A stretch of DNA of 64,000 nt from positions 1,736,001 to 1,800,000 of the forward strand of contig CM074702.1 in assembly GCA_037367355.1 (NCBI GenBank). Direction: 5' to 3'. A model generated the notes under the pieces. The model was given only the letters and a program-made list of their open reading frames with translations. It did no database searches and had not been told where the DNA came from. Source of the stretch: Neoscytalidium dimidiatum. Its lineage: Eukaryota > Ascomycota > Dothideomycetes > Botryosphaeriales > Botryosphaeriaceae. Below, piece by piece: positions 20,259-30,441 of this stretch; positions within the stretch are counted from its first letter, which is position 1; each line of letters starts with the position of its first letter. A program made the translations under genes and the position numbers.

Positions 20259-22389
20259 ATGCATATGCTCTTTCAACTGGGCATTTGTCTTTTGGCATTT
20301 TGCACGCGTGCCTTGTGTGCATCCTTGATACCCAATCTCAAGAATTCAGCCCAGCAGTTGAGTCGGCGCACCTTTGGCCTTAGCCTGAGCATAGGCGATT
20401 TGTTTCACGGTGGATTCGCGCCACCCAACCCCTTGGCGCAGATCGGAGAGGCGATAGACGGCCTCAATCTCCCAATACCTGAGGTTGGGTGTCTCTTCTC
20501 CAGTGATGCGCGGAATTGCTGGCTCGACAACTTCAACATCCTTACCGATTTTGACGTATCCTTCCCGAACAGTGGAAAAACCGTCACGGTAACTTGATTC
20601 GAACATGATTGCACATCACAAAACTGACGCCGATCTTAGTATGATCTGGAAATCACCAACACAACTATGGCGCCAGATGGCGTAGAACGGCTCGTCATGG
20701 CCGTGAACGGCCAGTACCCCGGCCCTACCCTCATCGCGGGTACGTATACTTTACCGCTAACTCAGTGATGCTGCTAAAATTTTCTAGACTGGGGAGATAC
20801 CATGGTTGTGAATGTGAAGAATAGTTTGGAGAACAACGGCACAGGCCTGCATTTCCACGGGTTGAGGCAGTTGAACTCGAATGGAGCGGACGGAACGAAC
20901 GGCATCACCGAGTGTCCCATTGCTCCGGGTCAGACCAAGACATACACGTTCCAGTGTACACAGCACGGCAGCTCGTACGCCTCACAATGCTAGCGAAATG
21001 GCACAGGATATGAGCTGACAAACCGCAGATGGTACCACTCGCACTACTCTGTCCAGTATTCGGATGGCGTCCTCGGAGGAATCATCATCAACGGACCGGC
21101 AGACGCCAATTACGACGAGGACCTTGGAGTGTATCTTCTCACGGACTGGTATTATACTCCCTCCTTCGAGCTTGCGGAGGCTGCCAAACATTCCACAACT
21201 GGGCCGCCCAGGGCTGACAACGGGCTCATCAATGGAACGATGAAAAGCCCTGACGGGACACTCGGAACTTACAGTAAGATCCACGTCGAGAAGGGCCGAA
21301 GATATCGACTTCGTGTTATTAACACGGGAACCAACGACCATTACCATTTTAGCGTGGACAGCCACAACCTGACTGTAATCGCGAGTGATTTCGTACCCGT
21401 CGTTCCGTTCACGACCTCGTCCATACCGCTTGGTGTCGGTAAGACCGACGTGTGACATTGCACTTACTGCCAGTACTAACTGAACGGTACGGTAGGCCAG
21501 AGGTACGACGTCATCATCACAGCGGACCAGGATATCGACAACTACTGGATCCGCTCTGACCCAGACGCGGCCTGTACAAATAATGGTAACGCCGGCAATA
21601 TCAAAGCTATCATGGCGTACAACATGGCGGGTGCTAGCGCCGGACCGACCAGTGTTCGACACGCGGAAATACCTTCGGGATGCGTGGACTTGGATGTCAC
21701 TCCTACGGTAGCAAACACAGTCCCATCTAACCGATTTGCCGAGGCGGTGCAAGGTCTGGAGATGAGCGTCAACATCACCCAGCAGAACGGGCCGTTGATC
21801 CACTGGTACATCAACAGCTCCGCAATGGAGATTGACTGGAGTTATCCAACAGTACAGTACGTGTTGGATGGAAACACCAGCTTTCCGAGCGAGATCAACC
21901 TCGTGGAGTTGGATGAGGCAGGTCAGTGGTATTACTTCGTGCTGCAGACGGTTCAAGGGTCGCCGGTCAACTTGCCTCATCCCATCCACCTTCATGGCCA
22001 TGTGAGTTACCTGTCGTATGGCAATCCCGGAAAATGGACTGACTCTTGCCTTTTTTCTTCAGGACTTTTACATCCTCGGTGCCGGACCAGGCTTGTGGGA
22101 TGGCAATATGGACAGTCTGCAGTTTGACAATCCTCCGCGTCGAGACACGGCAATGCTGCCAGCTGGTGGCTACCTGATTCTGGCATTTCCTGCAGATAAT
22201 CCAGGTGCATGGCTGATGCATTGCCACATTCCATTCCACGTTGGACAGGGATTCTCGCTTCAGTTCCTAGAGCGGCCAGATGAGATCGAGGGTGTCATAG
22301 ACATCGATGCTTATTCTTCCGAATGTGCGGCTTGGAAAGACTATTACGATGGAGGACAGATCTACTCGCAAACTGACTCGGGTTTGTAA
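20259..22389 (+). CDS. Secreted laccase (ascomycete-type multicopper oxidase)
   Basis: Six exons (20259-20588, 20640-20739, 20788-20974, 21029-21438, 21496-22001, 22063-22389) give 619 residues. The ATG at 20259 is chosen because it starts the signal peptide MHMLFQLGICLLAFCTRALC. All four copper signatures are present: HFHGLRQLNSNGADG, WYHSHYSVQYSDG, HPIHLHGHDF and HCHIPFHVGQGF. The second and third are joined exactly across introns. The residue ten after the T1 Cys is Phe, the axial position linked to high redox potential; ascomycete laccases usually have Leu. The protein stops exactly at DSGL, the C-terminal plug of ascomycete laccases, with no extension to remove. It oxidises phenols with reduction of O2 to water. 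Roles could include lignin or melanin chemistry. Confidence 0.94.
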
Positions 22390-22587
22390 GATATCTTCGG
22401 CTAATCTTGTTTCGATTGCTGTAATATGCCTGATCGGCTGTCGCGTCGCTTTTCCTGTACAATAATTGTAATTATCTGGCACTGAGTGCTGATCCTGCAC
22501 GTTGCTCGAGTGTTTTGAGTGTCTATATGATTATTGTTCCACAGGCCAGACTTGACATGGCAACGGAGTGTGATCCAACTGTCCCAG

Positions 22588-22621
22588 CTATGCCAACAGC
22601 CTACCTATGCCAACAGCCTAC
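22588..22621. repeat. 17-bp perfect tandem duplication
   Basis: CTATGCCAACAGCCTAC occurs twice head-to-tail, without a spacer, between the convergent laccase and phosphoesterase genes. Confidence 0.85.
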
Positions 22622-22676
22622 AGAGCGGTTTCAAGCCTGCGAAAACGCCACACTAATGCGGAAACATAATGGACTG

Positions 22677-24200
22677 CTAGTCTTTCTTCGTCGCTCCCTT
22701 AGCGGCGGGACCTTCGACGGCAAACTTCGTTCTCCTCGTCCTGGCTACAGCGCGAAGACACAGACCGGAGAGTAGAAGGCCCAAAGTGACCAAATCCACA
22801 GCATGCACGGCCCACCAAACGTGCTGAACACCTGCGCCGCACATCATGGAATCGTATCGCCATTCTCCAGCGCCATCGTCAAACCAGATGCTGACCAGAC
22901 CAGCATAACCACCATACTCGCCCATCATACTTCGGAGTGTCAGCTCTCGAATGCCAGGTAGATCTGACTCCTGCGTAAGGTTTGCGGCTTCGTTCCAGGG
23001 CACGGCATCCCATGAAGGTTGCTCACGGCGGCGATAATGGTAAACGTCACAGCCCTCGTGATCGTGACCAGTTATGATCAGGCCATTGCGACCCATGCCA
23101 CGAGCTGGGGCGGATGCGTCTGCACTCATGCCGAATATGCCCTGGAGAATGGCTTCGGAGGAGCTCTCACTGAGGTGGTTCTGCTCCTTCACCCCACCGC
23201 CTTGTGCATCGCTGAAGTAGTCGAAGAAAGGCGGGTCAACGCAGACACCGGCTTTCTTGTGCAGAGGAATATGGGTAAGCAGTAGAGTAAAGGTGAGTCG
23301 ATCTTCGACAGGGCGAGACCGGGCGATGGCATCGTTGATAAAGGTGTACGTCTGATGTTGCAAGTTCTCATTAAGCGTAGGTCCGTCTAGATTCATAGTG
23401 TTGAGGACGATCAGGCGCACTTCAGGAGGACTCTGTTCGGGCGACGGCGAAGCCGAGAGGTTGGCCTGAGGAAGGTGAAAGGCTGTCTCCCAATTGACAA
23501 GGCCGAACTGGCGCTCGAAGCGTTGGACACGACCGTCATCAATGTCGCCGGCGTAGCCAATGTCGTGATTTCCGGCGATGTTGATGATGCGTCTTCTCCA
23601 GGCAGCGTCGGCGCCCAGAAGTTCAGCGCGGGGAGTGGCAGTGATCTGATCCTCGACTCGACGGGCGTTACGGAAGACCCTATTCCAGAAGCGCCAACTT
23701 CGACGCTCAAATTCCTCATCGGCTATCCACTGAGAGCCCAGCAAGTCTCCCAGGACGGCGACATGTGTGGGATCAGACCACCAGTACAGAGAGCGGTATA
23801 TGTGGGCGAGGTAGTAGTCGTTGCCGAAGAGGTCGAGACGCTTGCGGTAGGCGTTCAGAAGGCGCGGTAGGTCATGGTGCAGAAGGGCGGCGGAGGCGGA
23901 GCGCGCAGCTTGTACGACGCCGTTGTCAGCAGCATTGGCAGCGAAATTGCGCAAGCTGGGGAAGGCAGGATCGTTTGGGTCGGGCAGCGAAGTGTCACCC
24001 TCAATCTGCGGGTCTCCCAGGGCCAGCAGGCGGAAAGGGGCTGCTCGGTGGTGGCTCAGCGGACTGGTGGTGTCGACATAGTGCGGCTGGGGAAATTGAC
24101 AGCGGTGGAAGAAAGGGTACAGGTACAGATAGAGAGAGGCGACGACGGCGAACGGGAGCAGGCCGCGGCCAAGGCGGAGCGCAATGTCATGAAGGTGCAT
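22677..24200 (-). CDS. Ted1/Cdc1-like metallophosphoesterase
   Basis: Single exon, 507 residues from the ATG at 24200. A longer upstream frame to 24599 is Arg-rich promoter-like sequence and lacks the hydrophobic anchor. The chosen start gives an N-terminal membrane anchor (GLLPFAVVASLYLYLYPFF). The calcineurin-like fold shows its metal ligands in order: LALGDPQIEGD, VAVLGDLLGS, NIAGNHDIGY, LLTHIPLHK and GHDHEGCD. A second membrane segment lies near the C-terminus (LVTLGLLLSGLCLRAVA) before a Lys-rich end. Homologues (Ted1, Cdc1, mammalian PGAP5) act in the ER and remove ethanolamine phosphate from GPI anchors during export; that role is inferred here. The gene is convergent with the laccase and divergent from the permease. 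Confidence 0.88.
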   Translation of the reverse strand: MHLHDIALRLGRGLLPFAVVASLYLYLYPFFHRCQFPQPHYVDTTSPLSHHRAAPFRLLALGDPQIEGDTSLPDPNDPAFPSLRNFAANAADNGVVQAARSASAALLHHDLPRLLNAYRKRLDLFGNDYYLAHIYRSLYWWSDPTHVAVLGDLLGSQWIADEEFERRSWRFWNRVFRNARRVEDQITATPRAELLGADAAWRRRIINIAGNHDIGYAGDIDDGRVQRFERQFGLVNWETAFHLPQANLSASPSPEQSPPEVRLIVLNTMNLDGPTLNENLQHQTYTFINDAIARSRPVEDRLTFTLLLTHIPLHKKAGVCVDPPFFDYFSDAQGGGVKEQNHLSESSSEAILQGIFGMSADASAPARGMGRNGLIITGHDHEGCDVYHYRRREQPSWDAVPWNEAANLTQESDLPGIRELTLRSMMGEYGGYAGLVSIWFDDGAGEWRYDSMMCGAGVQHVWWAVHAVDLVTLGLLLSGLCLRAVARTRRTKFAVEGPAAKGATKKD

Positions 24201-24935
24201 GGAGAGACATGATGGGCCAGGGCGAAGGGTGAGACGCGACAGAAGGAAAGGCGACAGCAAGCCGGCAGCCGGCGCCAGGCCACAAGCCCCAGGCAGGTGC
24301 TGCAGGGTCTTCCGACGCCGGGCCGAGAGAGGCGGTGCTGCACATATGGCTCGTAGGGTCAGCCGCCGTAACAGACGCGGGCGCGCTTGATACGGCAGAC
24401 CACGCGAGGCCCTGACGCAGTCTGGCTCTTGCCGCTGTGCTCGCCTCCGAATACGTTGCCGCCTGCCGCCGCCCGTCGCCGCCCTGCGTCCTCTCCCGTC
24501 CACTATGCCAGTAACCCTCATCTTATCCGCCAAGCATCCCTTCCACCAACCACACAATGTATATACCTGCATGCCACCATAGCAGTGACTGCACAACAAC
24601 TCTACGATTCCCGCTTGTTCCTTAGCCGCACTGTGGCGTGTAGCACAGCTGTCCGCTTGCGAGGTGCACAGCTCCAGCCTGTGTTGTCGATGGACATGAT
24701 TGCTCCTCTGTACGCCTGGCCGAAGTCCAACCTACCCCACCCTTGATCCATACCGACTTCGTGCTTATCGCGTCCAACTGTTGCCGTTCATTATCTTCGG
24801 CTTCGGCCGCGCCGTTTAGGGTGTGGTTGTCCAACCACTAGGCGATAAGCCGCCAGCCTGTCCCGCTATAATCTTCTTCGCCTTCCTTGCTATGCTCTCA
24901 TCTCCGTGGCTTGTGTTACGTGACCGCCTGCAAGT
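24201..24935. promoter_or_regulatory. Divergent promoter (phosphoesterase / nucleobase permease)
   Basis: 735 bases between two divergent starts. It is GC-rich near the phosphoesterase start. No supported coding frame. Confidence 0.5.
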
Positions 24936-26838
24936 ATGACAATCCAGACTGCTGCAATCCACCGCTTGCTCAACGCCAGAGGCGCCGAAGAAGTTCACGG
25001 CGCCGACGCCTGGCTTGACAATGATGACTTGCGGCAAGTTATTTAGTTTCCCGGGAATAGACTCGATGCTTACAGTTGCTGCAGGCCTTTGAAGCTTGAA
25101 GACCGATCGTGGTCTGCTTCCACATATGCGGTTTTCTGGTTCAGTGCCGTTGCAACCGTCTCCAACTGGTATGCCGCTTCTTCTGCCCAGGAGCTTGGCT
25201 TGAGCATGTGGGAGTCTATTATCTGTGCCTTCGCAGGTCAGATCTTGATTGCCTTGGTCATCGTCCTGAACGGCCGCGCGGGGGCTAAGTACCATGTTGG
25301 CTATCCTATCCTGAACCGCGCTGCCTTCGGTATCTTTGGGTGAGCCTCATTGCCCTCTCCGACTCTCCGTGTCTGACTTCCACTAGAGCGTGGTGGCCCA
25401 CTTTCAATCGTGCTGTCATGGCCATCGTGTGGAACGGCGTTAATGGTGTGCAAGGCGGTCAGTGTGTCTATGTCATGCTGCATGCCTTGACTCCGAACAT
25501 CGCTACCCTCCCAAACATCATGAACGATGGCTCGGCAATCGACACCGGCAACTTCATCGGCTGTATCATATTCTGGATCGTGACGGCCGCTTTTCTTATT
25601 CGCCCTGTCCCAAAGATGCGCGTGTTGGTTTATGCGAAGCTAGCGGTGTAAGTTGATGTCTCTCTGATGGGTGTCTTCTTGCCTGACCCAAACTAGCTTC
25701 GCCATCTCTGCTATCGCCTTTTGCGCCTGGACTCTGACTTTGGCCGGCGGTATCGGACCAGTGGCTCGCCAGCCCGGTACTGCGACAGGCGCTACAAAGA
25801 AGTGGCTTATCATCCGTTTCGTCACTTTGGGCGCTGCGAACTGTGCCACTTTTGCCTCCAACGCTGCAGACTTTCAAAGATATGCAAGGAAACCCCAAAA
25901 TGTCATCCTTGGAAATCTCGTCGGGTTTCCGCTAAGCAACCTCATTGTCGCCATTGTGGGAAATCTTGTGGGCTCAAGTAGTCAGGTTGTCTTCGGATCT
26001 ATCATATGGAATCCTCTCACGTACCTGGACATGCTACAGACCGCCAATTACACCGCTGCCAACCGAGCCGGGTGCTTCTTCATTGCTGGCTGCTTCGCAT
26101 ACAGTGCCATCTTCAGTTCAATATTCGAGAATAGCCTTCCTGCAGGTAAGTCTTCGCTTTCACTTTCTTGCGCTCATCGCACAAGTAGATATGACTCGCA
26201 GCTGATTCCATCCAGGAAACGATCTTGCGGCCTTATTTCCGAAGTTCATATCAGTACGCAAAGGGTTCTTCATCTGTGCCGTTGTATCATTCGCGATAAA
26301 CCCGTGGTACTTGCTTGGGAGCGCTTCCATATTCATATCCTTTCTCTCCTCTTACCAGATCTTTCTGTCTGCCATCACCGGCGTGCTCCTTTGCCACTAC
26401 TACATCATCGCGCGGGGATGTCTGGCTATTGACGACCTCTATACTTCCCGAAAGGATGGGGTCTACTATTATGCGCATGGATGGAATTGGCGCGCCTACC
26501 TCGCCTACGTCATCGCCATCATCCCTAACTTTTACGGCTTCCTCAATAACATGGGCGTCGTTGCACCGATCGGTATCACCAGAGCTTACTACTTTGCCTA
26601 CTGGATCGGAGTTACTCTGAGCTTGGCCGTCTACTGGGGGTTGAATTACTTATGGCCACCTGCTCTGAAATTTCCCCTGAGCGAATGGAAGGAGCCAGGG
26701 GATTACGTTCGGCCGGAAGAGGTCGGCATGGTGATCGAAGGTAGCGCGCGACCTACCGCGGTTGCAGTGGAGAACAGCATGGACCCCGAGAAAGGGATGA
26801 AAGAGTGTAATGTGCAGAGCCTCACAAAAGAAATATGA
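24936..26838 (+). CDS. NCS1-family nucleobase/allantoin permease (Fur type)
   Basis: Five exons (24936-25033, 25085-25339, 25387-25647, 25697-26145, 26216-26838) give 561 residues with about twelve membrane segments. NCS1 Fur-type permeases import uracil, allantoin, uridine or related purines by proton symport at the plasma membrane. Family marks are LDNDDLRPLKLEDRSW at the entry to TM1, the TM1 box FWFSAVATVSNWYAASSA, the Gly-rich GAKYHVGYPILNRAAFGIFG, FNRAVMAIVWNGVNGVQGGQ and NAADFQRYARKPQ. The first intron uses a GC donor (GCAAGT at 25034): only this join keeps frame and yields the family sequence. The remaining introns are GT-AG with matching phases. The C-terminal tail is acidic. Substrate within the family cannot be set from sequence. 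Confidence 0.92.
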
Positions 26839-27314
26839 CGCAAAGCGCTCGAGAGTGAGAACATGTGTAGTTCGCACTTAGAAGTGGCTCAGGCGGCAGT
26901 CCTGCGCGCATTGGGCGAGAGATTCTACATGTGCTCTGCATTCGTTTACGTTCTCAATGTATATTCATTGGATTCCCAAGGAAACCGGAGGAGCGAGCGA
27001 TCATCGCATCTTTGAACATATATTTCGTGATCATCGAGTCAAATTCGGCATTGATTGAAGATCGTCGCTCCGGGCTTCTTTTCTCGGGGGAGATGCGAGT
27101 CAGGAGTCCACAGCCGAGGCCGTTCTACGAGGTCCGGGGGCAGTTACTTGGATGTCTTGGCCGCTCGATGCGGGGAATGCTCTGTTCATGATACAGGGGA
27201 GGGGAAGGCACCTATAATTGCGTGCATCCTCCTGCATCGCCCTGTGATCCTGAGCTCGTTTTGTTTGGCACCGTCCTTATCCTTGTACTCTCTACCTGCT
27301 TTCGCGAAGGAAAA
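26839..27314. promoter_or_regulatory. Intergenic: permease 3' UTR and SDR promoter
   Basis: 476 bases between two plus-strand genes. No coding evidence; an open frame entering the SDR gene from 27055 has no ATG or homology support. Confidence 0.5.
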
Positions 27315-28206
27315 ATGGCTGCCATACTCGAAGGTGTTGCTTTCATTACTGGAGCCGGGTCTGGTATGTCTTTCGAGGAGAGGAGAGGCTGCTGATATGA
27401 CAGCAGGCCGAGAAGATTCGATGCGCTACTCTACTGACGCATATAATGGGGTAGGAATCGGGCAGGCCACAGCACACTCTCTCGCCAAGCATGGCGTCAA
27501 GCATTTGGCCTTATCCGATATCAATGCAGCTTCTCTCCAGAATACGGTGGAGGAACTGAACCAAAGATACGGCTCTTCAGTGGAGGTCCTTGCGGTGGAG
27601 GTGGATGTTTCAAGTGAAGAATCTGTTGAAGCCGCCGTATCCCAGACGGTATCAAGGTTCGGACGAATCGACTTCGCCGTCAACTGCGCTGGTGTTGCTG
27701 GCGCTATGGGAGGAAGTCCCAGTATCAGCCTGGAAGCGTGGAACAAGCATCTTTCGATCAATCTAACGGGTGTGTGGCTTTGCCAGCGGGCTGAAGTGAG
27801 GCAAATGCTTCAGCAGGAGCCTCGTGGAGAGCGGTACGGGCGCGGAAGTATCATCAATGTCTCGTCCGTTCACGGATTCGCCGCTTCGCCCGCGTATATC
27901 GCGGCGGGTGCTTACACTTCTGCCAAGCATGCTGTTGTTGGGTTGACACGCACTGAAGGCACTTTGTACGCATCCAAGGGTATCAGGATAAATGCAATCT
28001 GCCCAGGTTACATTGACACACCGCTGCTGGATGCGGCAAAGGCCAAACCCGGACTTCTGGAGAAGGTGGTAAACGAGAACACAGCTGTGAAAAGACTGGG
28101 AACCATGGAGGAGATCGGAGATTCTATCATGTTCCTGGCGAGCCCTCTGTCTTCGTTCATGTTCGGTTCGGCAATGCTTGTTGATGGTGGTTACACTGCA
28201 CAATGA
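27315..28206 (+). CDS. Short-chain dehydrogenase/reductase (classical SDR)
   Basis: Two exons (27315-27363 and 27455-28206) give 266 residues. The short first exon begins MAAILEGVAFITGAGS and the 91-nt intron (branch-like CTACTGAC) splits the cofactor motif, so that TGAGSGIGQA is rebuilt at the join. Other classical SDR marks are NCAGVAG (NNAG position), IINVSSVHG (Ser153/154), catalytic Tyr170 and Lys174 in YTSAK, and the ICPGYIDTPLLD loop. Asp38 in SDINAAS at the end of the second strand suggests NAD(H) rather than NADPH. It oxidises or reduces a small alcohol or ketone; the substrate is unknown. The C-terminus MLVDGGYTAQ is standard. Confidence 0.92.
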
Positions 28207-28715
28207 GGTGCGCAAAGAGAGGAGGGAGAGAAAGAGAAAGATCTTTGAAATCAGGAAGATGATAGGAACTAATGGCGCGAGATGGTCACACTCACAGGGG
28301 AGGGGACATAAGGTGCTTGTTTATAAAGTGTGAGTTAATAATGCCATCGAGTACGGTAGTTATGAGTTATCGTGGGTGGAGCATCGCAGTCACAGCGAGG
28401 GGCAGGAGAAATTACCATTCATACCGCAGCATTAAGAAGTTTGATCGGGCAAGGTGAAGCAGCTGTTCGGAATGAAAAGGAGACGCGATGAAAGTGGGGG
28501 TGAAGGGGGACAGTGGGCGAGCTGCCAGGAACACTAAGCGTTAGCGCTGCAGATCAGCCGTGCGTCACTCGACAATTCCTGCTCAGCCCTACGTGCGAGT
28601 TCCCGCCCATCGCCAAAACATCTGCACCACCGACGACGACGCCTCCGCCAGCAACTACCTTGCCTTTCCTTGCTCCGTTCCGCACCACGCCGCTCAGCCG
28701 TTAAGTGCCTCGAAT
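28207..28715. other. Intergenic: SDR 3' UTR and RRP41 promoter
   Basis: About 500 bases. It starts with a purine-rich run (GAGAGGAGGGAGAGAAAGAG) just after the SDR stop. No coding frame supported. Confidence 0.5.
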
Positions 28716-29538
28716 ATGCCATTGGATACTTCTTCGTACTCACTGGCCCTGCTGCGGCTGGATGGCCGCCGCTGGAACGAACTGCGCCGCATCCACGCCC
28801 AGATCAGCACCCAGGCTGCGGCGGACGGCTCGTCCTACCTGGAGATGGGCAACACCAAGGTCATGTGCACCGTAACAGGCCCGTTCGAAGGCCGTCGCCA
28901 GGGTGGTGCCGCCGGTGCTCAGCGCGACGGCGAGGCTAAAATTGAGGTCGAAATTGGTTTTGCAGGCTTCAGCGGCATTGATAGGAAGAGGAGGGGTCGC
29001 GGTGATAAGTCAGCCTCCCAGATGTCTCCCCGCTTCTCCAAATCATTCCTAATGACCATCAAACAGGCGTACTGCCGAAATGCAGCATACCCTCGTCCAG
29101 GCCTTCACCTCGACCCTGCACACCCAACGCTACCCCCACAGCACGATTTCCATATCTTTGCATATTCTGTCGCAGGACGGTTCGCTGCTCGCTGCTTCCC
29201 TGAATGCCGCTACTCTCGCCCTCGTCGATGCCGGTATACCCATGAGCGACTATCTCGTGGCCTGCACCGCGGGGTCCACTGCATCCTACTCCGCGAATGA
29301 TGAGCAAGCTGACCCGCTGCTCGACCTCAATACCCTTGAAGAGCAGGAGCTTCCATTCTTGACAGTCGGCTGCTTGGGAGAGAAAGAAGAAGTTAGTGTG
29401 TTGGTCATGGAAACCAAGGTACAAATAGCCAGACTGGAGGCCATGCTGGCTGTCGGTGTCGATGGATGCAAGCGAGTGCGCGATATACTGGATGGTGTTG
29501 TGAGAGCTCACGGGAGGAAGATGCTCGACGCTGCTTGA
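28716..29538 (+). CDS. RRP41: Exosome core subunit Rrp41/Ski6
   Basis: Two exons (28716-29008 and 29067-29538; 58-nt intron) give 254 residues. Rrp41 is a catalytically inactive RNase PH-like subunit of the six-member exosome ring, which threads RNA to Rrp44 and Rrp6 in nucleus and cytoplasm. The sequence has LRLDGRRWNELRRI, GSSYLEMGNTKVMCTVTGP, IDRKRRGRGDKR and AALNAATLALVDAGIPM-like blocks of the family (here SLNAATLALVDAGIPMSDY). The donor AA|GTCAGC is weak, but only this join rebuilds GDKRTAEMQ, the family's conserved box. Length is normal. It is convergent with the F-box gene across 900 bases. Confidence 0.95.
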
Positions 29539-30441
29539 GCTGAGAACTTAACGGTGAGATGCATGGATCGTTCTCATTACTAAACCGGGACCGCGTTTGC
29601 AGCCACACCGTGTTGCTTCCTTTACCTTATTGGACGGTGCTTACGCACGCGCTGCTAGTGAGAAACTCCGGCAACCGTCAGGTCCCGGAAAAGAGATCTG
29701 TCAGGCTAGCCGTTCCGGAACAGCCAGACGGTGACGATCGTAGGCAATGGCGGCGAGTAATTGGCAAACGTACAGCCTGAAGCCATAAGCGGTCTCACCG
29801 TTTGCGGAGTCAAAAAGGAATGTCACGAGAAAAGAGCTCAAGATTATCAAGTCTGCCTCAACTCGCGATAGGCAACCCTTAGACTACAAACACATCTAGC
29901 TGTGAGAGATAAACAAAGATTTCCGGTGATGTACACTTTGTCGACTACTTGTGCGCGACGAAAGAAGAAAACGAGAGGCATGAACAGTGTAAGGTACTAC
30001 GGCGCCCGCTAGATGCTCAGATACAAAGTCTTCGTCGCGTCAGAAACTTTCATGGTATCATCAACGTAGATGGCGGAAAGAGAGGGAGAAATAAACAACA
30101 GCAGACAAGAGAAATGCAGAAGTAGAATGAAAGAGGAAACGCCAGCCCCGATGCGGACAATTGATTGAAACAATGACCGCGTGGTAGGAAAAACACAGGA
30201 ACCATGAAGAAGAACCCCACTCTTTCTTGCCAGACGCCAGACCGTGGTGTATACATGGCCATGTGATGATGTGAACAACATATGCGCTGCCGGTAAACGC
30301 GCTTCTATCGGCTCTTTCCCCAAATATCCTCTCAGCGGCCGCTGATCCGGGGAATTTTAATGGCGGAGGGACTTTGAATATCCGCTGTCGTCGTCGGTTT
30401 CGTTTTGTTCATAACATTTGCTTTTCTTTTGAAGTGTTTAC
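29539..30441. other. Convergent intergenic region (RRP41 / F-box gene)
   Basis: 900 bases holding the two 3' UTRs. A minus-strand frame at 30009-30323 has no start context or motif and is ignored. Confidence 0.5.

Noticed and set aside
24201..24599. N-terminal extension of the phosphoesterase
   Set aside because: Adds 133 Arg-rich residues before the membrane anchor; the ATG at 24200 fits an ER protein better.
27055..27454. Upstream extension of the SDR reading frame
   Set aside because: The frame passes through an intron; the true first exon (27315-27363) lies in another frame and supplies TGAGS.
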